Source: Mycobacterium lacus (GTDB lineage Bacteria > Actinomycetota > Actinomycetes > Mycobacteriales > Mycobacteriaceae). From it: a DNA stretch of 64,000 bases. The position numbers and the translations under genes were made by a program. The notes beneath the pieces were generated by a model. It saw only the letters and a program-made list of their open reading frames with translations. It did not search any database and was not told where the DNA came from. Positions 54,499-62,341 of this stretch are shown in pieces. Each line of letters begins with the position of its first letter. The stretch's first letter is position 1. The DNA is taken from NCBI RefSeq assembly GCF_010731535.1, contig NZ_AP022581.1:2055952-2119951 (forward strand). The letters are read 5' to 3'.

Positions 54499-54834
54499 AT
54501 GCACCGCCCCAACAGTGGCCTGACATGGATCCGCCAATCCCACGTCCAATCGGTTCTGCGTGAGCTGGCCCGCCACTCCACCCTCACCCATGAGGTGTTT
54601 GACCAACTGCCAGCGGGCCGCACGACCGACTACATGCGCAACTTGCTCGTCGAGCACGACGTCCTTCCGTCACGTGACGAGAGACTGGCGAGATTCCAAT
54701 CCTGGGCGGTCGCGGCTCAACAGCGGATCACCCTGTCGCGCGACGCGGCGGCACGCGCCGAACTGATCGGCAAGACGTCGCACCGGCGCGGATCAGCGAT
54801 TCGACACCTCCGGGGCCGGCCTCGTAGCCGGTGA
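54499..54834 (+). pseudogene. N-terminal fragment of a mycobacterial tyrosine-recombinase-like gene
   Basis: The 111-residue frame reads VQSVLRELARHSTLTHEVFDQLPAGRTTDYMRNLLVEHDVLPSRDERLARFQSW. This matches the N-terminal core-binding part of orphan site-specific recombinases common in mycobacteria (family memory). The catalytic domain with the Arg/His/Tyr residues is absent, and the last ~20 residues are unrelated. It appears to be a remnant of an integrated element. Confidence 0.55.
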
Positions 54835-54930
54835 CCGACGAGCCTTCCTCCCACTCCCCCCCACCGCCATTGATACGTCACGGTGACGAATCACCTTTCA
54901 ATTAGGTTGTTGCTGCAGCACACGGCGCGG

Positions 54931-55350
54931 TTAGATTCGCAGCGTTGGCGTAAGCGCAGCGGTCACGATGTGAGCGTCGCTAGTCGCGATGGTGAGGTTC
55001 CGTCGGGCAGCCTGAGCCACAAGCACCCGGTCGAACGGGTCTTTATGTTCCCACGGCAAGCGCCCAGCCAGAATGGCATCTCCCGCGTCGATCGCTAGGT
55101 TGGTAGCGGTCATGTCGGCAATAACGTCCGACCACGCTGACAGCAGCGGCTCACCGTCGAGACGCCCCAAACGGGTCTTTATCGCGATCTCCCACGCCGA
55201 TGCTGCCGAAACCATGAGTTGGTTAGTCGACTCGCTCAGCACTTCACGCGCCGCGGTTGACACTTTCTCGGGCGCACTCACCAGCCAAAGCAGAGCATTT
55301 GTATCCAAGAGAACGGCCAGAGGTGGCGATGGTTGGCGCTCCGAAGTCAC
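54931..55350 (-). CDS. VapC-type PIN-domain toxin
   Basis: A 139-residue toxin with LLDTNALLWLV, SAASAWEIAIKTRLGRL and DPFDRVLVAQAARRNL, then ATSD. This order is that of the VapC subgroup paired with Phd-like antitoxins. GTG 55350 overlaps the antitoxin stop by 4 bp. All four acidic residues are present. Confidence 0.92.
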   Translation of the reverse strand: MTSERQPSPPLAVLLDTNALLWLVSAPEKVSTAAREVLSESTNQLMVSAASAWEIAIKTRLGRLDGEPLLSAWSDVIADMTATNLAIDAGDAILAGRLPWEHKDPFDRVLVAQAARRNLTIATSDAHIVTAALTPTLRI

Positions 55351-55580
55351 GAATTGCCTTCCCACGCAGCGATCTCCGCATCAGGAAGCGGCTCATCGAA
55401 CGTATCGGGCACCACAAGTGCCGGCAACTGACCGAACTTTCGTGGCCGTGGATGCGCCGGCGTGAGTACCGCCACCGGACGTCCATGGCTGGTGATGATG
55501 ACCGATACGCCCGTCCGCTCGACCTCGGCCAAGATCGCATTGAGCTTGGCCTTTGCCTCCGTGCTGGTCACGGACTTCAC
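55347..55580 (-). CDS. Phd/VapB-type antitoxin
   Basis: A 77-residue antitoxin (VTSTEAKAKLNAILAEVERTGVSVIITSHGRPVAVL). GTG 55580 follows TATGCT by six bases, a leaderless promoter. ACTAGT-type inverted repeats (55602-55619) lie just upstream as candidate operators. Confidence 0.88.
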   Translation of the reverse strand: MKSVTSTEAKAKLNAILAEVERTGVSVIITSHGRPVAVLTPAHPRPRKFGQLPALVVPDTFDEPLPDAEIAAWEGNS

Positions 55581-55647
55581 GCATCCAGCATACCACTGAT
55601 AACTAGTTAGACTAGTCCGATTAGTCTTTACTTCCATGGAGCGCTAG

Positions 55648-55737
55648 AAACAAGGGGCGCATATCGATGCGCCGGGTCGCCTCACCACGGCAAAGACAAT
55701 CGATGAGCTTCTCAACGAAGAAAAGGGCCCGTGGTGA
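55648..55737 (+). pseudogene. C-terminal remnant of a VapB antitoxin
   Basis: The frame after a TAG at 55645-55647 reads GRLTTAKTIDELLNEEKGPW and stops at 55735-55737. That ending is the toxin-binding tail of VapB proteins. No start codon or DNA-binding part remains. Its stop overlaps the GTG of a broken vapC. Confidence 0.65.
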
Positions 55738-56155
55738 CGTACTACTATCTCGACAGCTCCGTGGCGATACGCATCATGCTTGGCCATTCGGCGTCAGCGG
55801 CCCAGTGGTTCGACAGCACGACCGGGAGAGACGACGATCGCGTCGTTTCCGCGCGCATCCTTCGCACCGAGATCACTCGCGTCCTACGGCAGGAGGGGCT
55901 TGCCAGTCGCCGACCGGGGGGGACCAGATTCTGGATTTCGTCGACACCATCCCAACGACCACGCCGTCTTGCAGGAAGCAGAAGCAATCATCCCTCGCAT
56001 CCGCACGCTCGATGCGATTCACCTCGCATCGGCGTTACGCACCGGCCTCGAGGACCTCGTCGTCGCCACGCACGACACAACAATGGCATCTGTCGCTGCG
56101 ACGATTGGCCGAACGACCGATCCGCCCTCACACGAGCGCGGGCGTCGACGCTTGA
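55734..56155 (+). pseudogene. Frameshifted VapC toxin gene
   Basis: It begins VTYYYLDSSVAIRIMLGHSASAAQWFD and continues to ARILRTEITRVLRQEGL. After that the reading jumps frame to EAEAIIPRIRTLDAIHLASALRTGLEDLVVATHDTTMASVAATIG. Both halves are PIN-domain sequence (Asp in YLDSS, Glu in RTEI, Asp in LDAIHLA). A frameshift around 55905-55970 separates them. Together with the truncated antitoxin the module is dead. Confidence 0.8.
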
Positions 56156-56159
56156 GTAC

Positions 56160-56497
56160 CGGCAAGATTCGCTCGTCGACAAGTTTGCCCCAGACGATGC
56201 GGGTGAACCGCGTGCCGCGATAGACCAATTGGCCGTCGCCATCGCGGCGTAACGGGTGGCCATTTGGGGTCGACCAGAGCCCCGCCCTCGACATTCAGGT
56301 GCTCAACCTCACAGCGCAAGCGAGGCGGGCACAACGAAAAGCGCGTCAGGCAGCCACGCGCGGAACGCGCCGGCGCCGTCCAGATCCCCGTCGCCAAGGG
56401 GTGGTCGCGAAGCCCATGGTGTCCGCACGTGCGAGACGCCCATGCCGCGCCCGCCGCCAGTAACAAGTGCGGCCCTTCCCGCCAACCGTTCTGCCAC
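56160..56497 (-). pseudogene. Gene remnants including an SDR N terminus
   Basis: GTG 56497 opens MAERLAGRAALVTGGGRGMGVSHVR, the cofactor-binding start of a short-chain dehydrogenase. It resembles the 3-alpha/20-beta hydroxysteroid dehydrogenase Rv2002 as I recall it, then runs into unrelated sequence. Further left, another frame gives DGDGQLVYRGTRFTRIVWGKLVDERILP, possibly an NTF2-like fragment. Neither is a full domain. Confidence 0.55.
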
Positions 56498-56538
56498 CGC
56501 GCTTCTCCTGTCCAGCCGCTGCGTCCCGGGCTCGTTCC

Positions 56539-57420
56539 TTACGACGGCCGCGCCACGATCACCGGCGTACGAACCGAATGAACAACCGCGTTGCTGACCG
56601 AACCCAGCAACATGCCCGTCAGCCCGCCTCGGCCGTGGCCCCCGACCACGACAAGCTGAGCGGAATGCGATTCTTCGATCAGCTCTCGACCGGGGTGATC
56701 AAGAACGACGAGTCGGTGCACCGTGACATCGGGATAGCTCTCTAGGCAGCCCGCGAGACATTCGCCCAGATTCCGCTCCGCTTCCGACTTCCAGTCCTCC
56801 AGCGGTGGACGTTCGAACACCGCAACATCGCTCCAGGCGTGCAATGCCGTCAGCCCGACACCTCGACGCGACGCTTCATCGAACGCGATCGTCGCCGCAA
56901 GCTCCGAAGCTGGCGAGCAATCGACTCCCAACAGCACGGGAGCTTGCTCGGGGTGGGGCATTGACGGCTCTCCGCCGTGAATGACCGCGACCGGACAGCT
57001 CGCGCCGCGCACCACGCCCGAACTGACCGAGCCGAGCACGATGCGGGCGAGCGCGCCGCGCCCGTGGCTGCCCACGACGACCATCTCCGCTTCTTTGGAA
57101 AGTTCGACCAGCGTCGGCACCGGCGGCGAGCACTTCACCTCGCTTGCGATTGTGATCGCCCGATGCCCCTTCACGGCGTCTTCGGCGATTTTGACCGCCT
57201 GCTCGAGAACCTTCTTGCCGTCTTCTTCCTGCCATACAGCAACCCCGGTCGGCATCGGTATCTGCGGGAACGTCGGCACGAATAAGTTGAACATGTAGAC
57301 CAGATTCAGCGGGACATTTCGCATCGCGGCATCACGCGCCGCCCAGCCCACGGCGGCATTCGATGCGCCCGATCCATCGACACCGACGACGATGCCGTAG
57401 CGCTTCACCGTTGCAGACAT
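56539..57420 (-). CDS. Universal stress protein with two UspA domains
   Basis: A 293-residue protein with two tandem UspA domains. Each has the ATP-binding pattern G-x2-G-x9-G-S: VGSHGRGALARIVLGSVSSG and VGGHGRGGLTGMLLGSVSNA. Double-domain Usps of mycobacteria (Rv2005c, Rv2623, Rv1996) belong to the DosR dormancy regulon. ATG 57420 has AGGGG six bases upstream. A DosR-like box is centred about 65 bases upstream, supporting hypoxia control. Confidence 0.95.
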   Translation of the reverse strand: MSATVKRYGIVVGVDGSGASNAAVGWAARDAAMRNVPLNLVYMFNLFVPTFPQIPMPTGVAVWQEEDGKKVLEQAVKIAEDAVKGHRAITIASEVKCSPPVPTLVELSKEAEMVVVGSHGRGALARIVLGSVSSGVVRGASCPVAVIHGGEPSMPHPEQAPVLLGVDCSPASELAATIAFDEASRRGVGLTALHAWSDVAVFERPPLEDWKSEAERNLGECLAGCLESYPDVTVHRLVVLDHPGRELIEESHSAQLVVVGGHGRGGLTGMLLGSVSNAVVHSVRTPVIVARPS

Positions 57421-57474
57421 TTTGTTCCCCTTGGTGGCAGTCACGAAAACGCTATTGGCCGGACCTTCTTTGAG

Positions 57475-57494
57475 CATGGGGCTTTAGACCCCAA
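57475..57494 (-). promoter_or_regulatory. DosR-box-like palindrome
   Basis: On the minus strand it reads TTGGGGTCTAAAG followed by CCCCATG, matching about 15 of 20 positions of the DosR consensus (TTSGGGACTWWAGTCCCSAA, from memory). It lies 55 bases upstream of the stress-protein start. A weaker TTCGGG half lies at 57505-57510. Confidence 0.65.
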
Positions 57495-57854
57495 GCATAT
57501 GGTCTTCGGGCCTTGTTGGCTCATCGGTCTGACACCGGCGATGAGATCGCCAGCGGCGCAACGACCGGCGTCTCCAACGAGGCGGCCGAGGAGGATCGAT
57601 TCAGCCAACGGCCATTCTCGACTGCGGAGTTGTATAAAAGTGCAACCACGACGGGTCGGCCTGGCCCGATCCAAGTGAGAAGTCAGCCCACAAAGCCGAA
57701 TCGTTAACCCCCGCTTGACGAGGCTTGCACCCCGGCGTCACACCCCCGGCTGAAAATCGGGCTAGCGGGGCCCTTTGCACACTTCAATTTCCAATTTCCG
57801 CCGTACACCACGGTCACGGTGCGACGAGTCGCCGACCAATGCTGACCGAATTAG
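57495..57854. other. Intergenic region between stress protein and hemerythrin genes
   Basis: About 360 bases upstream of the stress protein and downstream of the hemerythrin gene. It contains the promoter side of the DosR-like box; I see no gene or RNA structure I can support. Confidence 0.5.
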
Positions 57855-58583
57855 TTAGGTGACGGTGAATTGGCTTAGGTCGTAGATGCCAAGGCTCTTT
57901 TCGATATCGGCGACCTTATCGACGACCCCTTGAAAGCCGGCCTGACCGAAGCGCCGGTGCTCCTCGTCTTCAAAGGTCTCGGCCATGTCGCGAAACTCGA
58001 CGGCGGGCACAACGTCACGCAATGCCGGAAAAACGACCGTGTCCTCCCGCGCCTCATGCGGCTCATACATCCGGACGAATGCCGACATGTCTTGCACCAG
58101 GGCATCTCGCGCGGGCTGATCGGATGCTGCCGCCCCGGCGCTGGTGGCCAGCACCCGGTCCGTGAGCACACGGCCGCGCTGGTGCTGCGTCCGCAAAACG
58201 GCGATGAGGTCAGCGAGCTTGCCCGCTCGTTCCAGCCTGGGGAAGACATACTGTTCTTCCAGATGTGCGTGGTAGTCCTCGACGAAGCTTCGAATAATCT
58301 GCGCGCTCTCGTTGAGCGCTCGAGCGGGCGCCTGCTCACCGGCCTGCAGGCGGCGGATCCCCTCTCGATAGATCAGCAAGACGCGCTTGAGCACGCCGTG
58401 CTCGCGCATCAGGTCCTCGGGCGGAGCGACCGGCACTTCCTGCTCCGACGCTGCGCCAGGCCGGCCCGGGCTGGGCTTGGGCTGCGAGCTGCCACATGCC
58501 GAGAGCGCGACCGCGCCTGCTGCGGATATCGAGACCCCGAGAAGACGGCGCCGGCCCACCGCCGATGGCAACTGTTGCGTCAC
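57855..58583 (-). CDS. Hemerythrin (HHE) domain lipoprotein, possibly Tat-exported
   Basis: A 242-residue protein. The N terminus has GRRRLLGVSISAAGAVALSAC, a twin-arginine-like signal ending in the lipobox LSAC. The helical HHE domain carries the metal ligands: His in REHGVLKR, His and Glu in YHAHLEEQYVFPRLE, His in RTQHQRGRVL, and His/Glu in YEPHEAREDTVVFPAL. Such domains bind a di-iron centre for O2 or NO sensing or storage. GTG 58583 has GGAAGG seven bases upstream. Confidence 0.88.
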   Translation of the reverse strand: MTQQLPSAVGRRRLLGVSISAAGAVALSACGSSQPKPSPGRPGAASEQEVPVAPPEDLMREHGVLKRVLLIYREGIRRLQAGEQAPARALNESAQIIRSFVEDYHAHLEEQYVFPRLERAGKLADLIAVLRTQHQRGRVLTDRVLATSAGAAASDQPARDALVQDMSAFVRMYEPHEAREDTVVFPALRDVVPAVEFRDMAETFEDEEHRRFGQAGFQGVVDKVADIEKSLGIYDLSQFTVT

Positions 58584-58649
58584 GATCACACCTTCCCTCG
58601 CCGTCGCGACCACTGCACCGGTCGGTAACCGGTTCCGGCATCCCACATC

Positions 58650-58681
58650 GATATCGACTGGCGATATTGATAGACGATATC
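58650..58681. promoter_or_regulatory. GATATCG/CGATATC inverted repeat with a third CGATAT copy
   Basis: GATATCG (58650-58656) and CGATATC (58675-58681) form a 7-bp inverted repeat with CGATATTG between them, 67 bases before the hemerythrin start. It is a candidate operator. The rest of 58682-58996 shows no gene. Confidence 0.5.
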
Positions 58682-58996
58682 AGGGCCCGCGTTCCCCGCG
58701 AGAATGGACAACCCGCCGAATCCGTCCGCGACACGACCGAATACACGACGACGGCTCACGCCGGCCCGCCTGTGCCGCCGTTGCCGGCCGATCCGGCTGA
58801 ACACCGTCCGGTTACGTCGTGGGCAGCGACGCTGTGACGTGCCGTCACCTCGGCGAACTTCGCCACCTTGGACAGCGCACAGTGAGTTCGGGTTGTCCAC
58901 ATCGTTGACGCGTTTCGCGTCACCAACCGGCTCGGCGCTATCGTTTCGGCCACGGTCGTTTATCGGCCCGCCAAGGGCCTGGACAAAGGAGTGCCC

Positions 58997-60403
58997 ATGC
59001 AGGCGATCGAGGCCGACTACCTCGTGATAGGCGCCGGAGCCATGGGTATGGCATTCACCGACACGCTCATCACCGAGTCCGACGCCCGCATCGTCATCGT
59101 CGACCGTGCGTGTCAACCTGGTGGGCACTGGACCACCGCCTACCCATTCGTGCGGCTGCACCAACCCTCGGCCTACTACGGCGTCAACTCAAGGGCATTG
59201 GGCAACAACACCATTGACCGCGTCGGTTGGAACCGGGGGCTCAATGAGCTCGCTCCCGTCGGCGAGATATGTGCATACTTCGACGGCGTCATGCAGCAAC
59301 AATTTCTTCCGACGGGGCGTGTTTCCTACTTCCCGATGAGCGAGTATCTGGGCGACGGCCGTTTTCTCACACTCGCGGGCACCGAATACACGGTCACCGT
59401 CAAGCGGCGCATCGTCGATGCCAGCTACCTGCGTGCCATCGTGCCCTCGATGCGGCCCGCGCCTTATACCGTCGCCCCGGGTGTCGTCTGCATCGCTCCG
59501 AACGAACTGCCGAAATTCACGGCGCAGGACCGGTACGTGATCGTCGGCGCCGGCAAGACGGGCATGGACGTCTGCCTCTGGTTGCTGCGACACGACATCA
59601 GCCCGGACAAACTGACCTGGATCATGCCGCGCGATTCCTGGCTGATCGATCGCGCAACGCTACAGCCAGGCCCCACGTTCATCGACAAGTTCCGGTCCAG
59701 CTTTGGGGCCACCCTCGAGGCCATCGGGGCCGCAGCGTCGGCCGCGGACCTGTTCGACCGGCTGGAGAGTGCCGGAACCCTACTGCGCATCGATCCGTCG
59801 GTGCGGCCGGCCATGTATCGGTGCGCGACCGTGTCGCACCCCGAACTCGTCCAGTTGCGTCGCATCACCGACATCGTCAGGTTGGGCCACGTCCGATCCA
59901 TCGAGCCCGGCGCGATCGTGCTCGACGGCGGATCGGTCCCTTCCTCCCCCTCGGCCCTGTACATCGATTGCACCGCCGACGGAGCGCCACAACGTCCGGC
60001 CAAGCCGGTTTTCGACGCCGACGGCATCACCCTGCAGGCGGTGCGGGGATGCCAGCAGGTGTTCAGTGCCGCATTCATCGCACACGTTGAATGCGCCTAC
60101 GACGGCGATGCGGTGAAAAACGAACTATGCACGCCGATTCCGCATCCGGACTCCGACCTGGATTGGCTGCGACTGACGCAATCCGATCTCCGTAACTTTC
60201 AGCGCTGGTTGGACGACGCCGACCTGACGGACTGGCTCAGCTCGGCGCGGTTGAACCTGCTCGCGGACTTGCTTCCGCCGCTTTCCCACAAGCCGCGGGT
60301 GCGCGAGCGAGTGGTGTCGATGTTCCAGAAGAGGCTGACCGCCGCCGCCGAGCAACTCGAGACGCTGCGCAGCGCTGCCCCGGCGGCAGCCGGACAACCC
60401 TGA
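58997..60403 (+). CDS. Flavin monooxygenase-like NAD(P)/FAD-binding protein
   Basis: A 468-residue protein with two dinucleotide motifs, GAGAMG near residue 13 for FAD and GAGKTG near residue 182 for NAD(P). There is an FMO-like middle (GGHWTTAYPFVRLHQPSAYYGVNS). The classic FMO fingerprint is not clear, so oxygenation is unproven. AAAGGAG lies five to six bases before ATG 58997 (GTG 58991 is possible). It is followed after 9 bp by an acyl-ACP thioesterase gene, the same pair as Rv2000-Rv2001 as I recall. Confidence 0.85.
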   Translation: MQAIEADYLVIGAGAMGMAFTDTLITESDARIVIVDRACQPGGHWTTAYPFVRLHQPSAYYGVNSRALGNNTIDRVGWNRGLNELAPVGEICAYFDGVMQQQFLPTGRVSYFPMSEYLGDGRFLTLAGTEYTVTVKRRIVDASYLRAIVPSMRPAPYTVAPGVVCIAPNELPKFTAQDRYVIVGAGKTGMDVCLWLLRHDISPDKLTWIMPRDSWLIDRATLQPGPTFIDKFRSSFGATLEAIGAAASAADLFDRLESAGTLLRIDPSVRPAMYRCATVSHPELVQLRRITDIVRLGHVRSIEPGAIVLDGGSVPSSPSALYIDCTADGAPQRPAKPVFDADGITLQAVRGCQQVFSAAFIAHVECAYDGDAVKNELCTPIPHPDSDLDWLRLTQSDLRNFQRWLDDADLTDWLSSARLNLLADLLPPLSHKPRVRERVVSMFQKRLTAAAEQLETLRSAAPAAAGQP

Positions 60404-60412
60404 GGAGAGGCC

Positions 60413-61168
60413 GTGGCCCAGAATTCCGATGCAGACACGGCGCTTGTGGAGCTACCCGGCGACGGCTATGTCTACCAAACCGGCTGGCGACTGGCCACAA
60501 CCGACATCGATGAGCACAAGCGACTGCGTCTCGACGGCGTCGCGCGCTATGTCCAGGAGGTGGGTGCCGAGCATCTTGCCGATGCCAACCTGGCGGACGT
60601 CCATCCCCATTGGATCGTCCTGCGCACGGTGATCGACGTTCTCGAGCCGATCGAGATACCGAGCGATATCACCTTCCGCCGCTGGTGTGCGGGGCTGTCG
60701 ACGCGGTGGTGCAACATGCGCGTGCAGCTCGAGGGCTCGAACGGGGGACGGATCGAAACCGAAGGCTTCTGGATCTGCATGAACAAGGACACCCTGACAC
60801 CCGCACGCCTTTCCGACGATTGCTTGGCGCGATTCGGCAGTACCACCGACGACCACCGGCTCAAGTGGCGCCCGTGGCTCACGGCGCCGATCCAAGACGG
60901 CAGCGAAACTCCATTCCCATTGCGTCGCACCGATATTGACCACTTCGAGCACGTCAACAACACCGTTTACTGGCATGGCGTGCACGAGATACTCGGCCAG
61001 GTGCCCGACCTGGAGGCGGCCCCCTACCGCGCCGTGCTCGAGTACCGCAGCCCCATCAAATTCGGTGAACCCGTGACGATCCGCCACGACCAGCGCGACG
61101 GCGCCGTGCGCATGCACTTCGTCGTCGGCGACGACGTGCGCGCGGCCGCTCTGGTGCGCAAGCTCTAA
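60413..61168 (+). CDS. Acyl-ACP thioesterase (FatA/hotdog type)
   Basis: A 251-residue double-hotdog protein. The first domain has DEHKRLRLDGVARYVQEVGAEHL, and the second has the typical DIDHFEHVNNTVYWHGVHE, where Asp/His/Asn belong to the thioesterase site. It would release fatty acids from ACP or CoA. AGGAGAGG precedes GTG 60413. It probably forms an operon with the upstream flavoprotein. Confidence 0.9.
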   Translation: MAQNSDADTALVELPGDGYVYQTGWRLATTDIDEHKRLRLDGVARYVQEVGAEHLADANLADVHPHWIVLRTVIDVLEPIEIPSDITFRRWCAGLSTRWCNMRVQLEGSNGGRIETEGFWICMNKDTLTPARLSDDCLARFGSTTDDHRLKWRPWLTAPIQDGSETPFPLRRTDIDHFEHVNNTVYWHGVHEILGQVPDLEAAPYRAVLEYRSPIKFGEPVTIRHDQRDGAVRMHFVVGDDVRAAALVRKL

Positions 61169-61216
61169 GCCGTTCGCGTCGCGGCGCTTGGATGGCACAA
61201 GACGACCATCATCTCT

Positions 61217-61237
61217 TACTATTTGCGTATGCACGCA
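61217..61237 (+). promoter_or_regulatory. Metal-regulator-type operator and leaderless promoter
   Basis: TACTAT (61217-61222) ends six bases before an ATG at 61229. TGCGT-ATGC-ACGCA (61224-61237) is a perfect palindrome over that start, similar in style to sites of ArsR/SmtB-family metal sensors. Confidence 0.55.
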
Positions 61238-61282
61238 GATAGCGAGTTGGAGCGCGACCGTTGGGGCTCGGGGCGGCGATGA
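61229..61282 (+). pseudogene. 17-codon leader, probably remnant of an ArsR-type regulator
   Basis: The frame MHADSELERDRWGSGRR ends in a TGA that overlaps the exporter ATG (ATGA). The start resembles N termini of ArsR-type metal sensors that precede CDF exporters (memory). The HTH is absent, so an internal deletion may have fused the first codons to the operon. It could still act as a translational leader. Confidence 0.45.
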
Positions 61283-62262
61283 CTCACACCTTCCACGATC
61301 ACCACGCCCGTGAACACCAGCATCCGGCCGGTGCGCGTCGGCTGCTTGCCGAGATCTTCTCGACGCACAGCCACGATGCCGCCGACAGCATCGAGGATGC
61401 GCGGTCGGCCAGTGCGTCTGCTATACGTGCGATGAAGGTAAGCCTGCTCGCCCTTAGTGTCACCGCCGCGTTTCAAGTGGCGATCGTGGTCGTCTCTGCG
61501 TCGGTGGCGCTAGCCGCGGACACCATCCACAACTTCTCCGATGCCTTCACCGCGGTGCCGCTATGGGTCGCGTTCTCGCTGGGAACACGCGCTGCCACAC
61601 GGCGATACACGTACGGCTTCGGGAGGGCCGAAGACCTCGCCGGATTGTTCGTGATCGCGACGATCGCCGGATCGGCACTCATCGCCGGGTACGAGGCCGT
61701 GATGCGCCTGATCCATCCGGTCGCCATCGGAAGCCTCGGCTGGGTCGTAGCCGCGGGAGTGGTCGGGTTTATCGGTAACGAGCTGGTCGCCCTCTACCGG
61801 ATCCGGGTCGGGCGACGAATCGGCTCGGCCACGCTCATCGCCGACGGCCTACACGCCCGCACCGACGGATTCACCTCACTCGCCGTGGTTTTCGGCGCCG
61901 CCGGTGTCGCACTGGGCCATCCGATGGCCGACCCCGTCGTCGGGCTCCTCATCACTGTCGCGATCCTAGCCGTGCTGCGCACCGCGGCCCGCGACGTTCT
62001 TCGGCGTCTCATGGATAGCGTCGACCCTGAGTTCGTCACCGCGGCCGAGACGGCCTTGACAGCGCAACCCGGAGTCCGAGCGATCCGCAGCGTCAGGCTG
62101 CGCTGGATCGGACACCGGCTGCACGCCGACGCCGAACTCGATATCGACCCGGCCACCAGCCTGCAAGACGCGCACCGAATCGCTCACGAAGCCGAACACG
62201 AACTAACCCACGCCATCCCGAGACTCGATACCGCTCTCGTGCACGCCTATCCACACCGTTAG
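61279..62262 (+). CDS. CDF-family divalent metal cation exporter
   Basis: A 327-residue protein. A His-rich N terminus (HTFHDHHAREHQH) precedes six helices (about 55-240). The metal-site acids are in AADTIHNFSDAFTAVP and ADGLHARTDGFTS, the two HxxxD-type sites of zinc-transporting CDF proteins. A cytoplasmic ferredoxin-like domain follows (about 250-327). It should export Zn, Co or Cd by proton exchange. ATG 61279 overlaps the leader stop. Confidence 0.93.
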   Translation: MTHTFHDHHAREHQHPAGARRLLAEIFSTHSHDAADSIEDARSASASAIRAMKVSLLALSVTAAFQVAIVVVSASVALAADTIHNFSDAFTAVPLWVAFSLGTRAATRRYTYGFGRAEDLAGLFVIATIAGSALIAGYEAVMRLIHPVAIGSLGWVVAAGVVGFIGNELVALYRIRVGRRIGSATLIADGLHARTDGFTSLAVVFGAAGVALGHPMADPVVGLLITVAILAVLRTAARDVLRRLMDSVDPEFVTAAETALTAQPGVRAIRSVRLRWIGHRLHADAELDIDPATSLQDAHRIAHEAEHELTHAIPRLDTALVHAYPHR

Positions 62263-62341
62263 CGACTGGTGGGCGCCCGGCCGGCCGAGGACAGCCGAGT
62301 ACGCTCGCGCTAGTGAACCGCGTCAGGCTTTCCGCAAGCTG

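Noticed and set aside
57505..57524. Second DosR box upstream of the stress protein
   Set aside because: Only the TTCGGG half matches; the rest of the site is degenerate.
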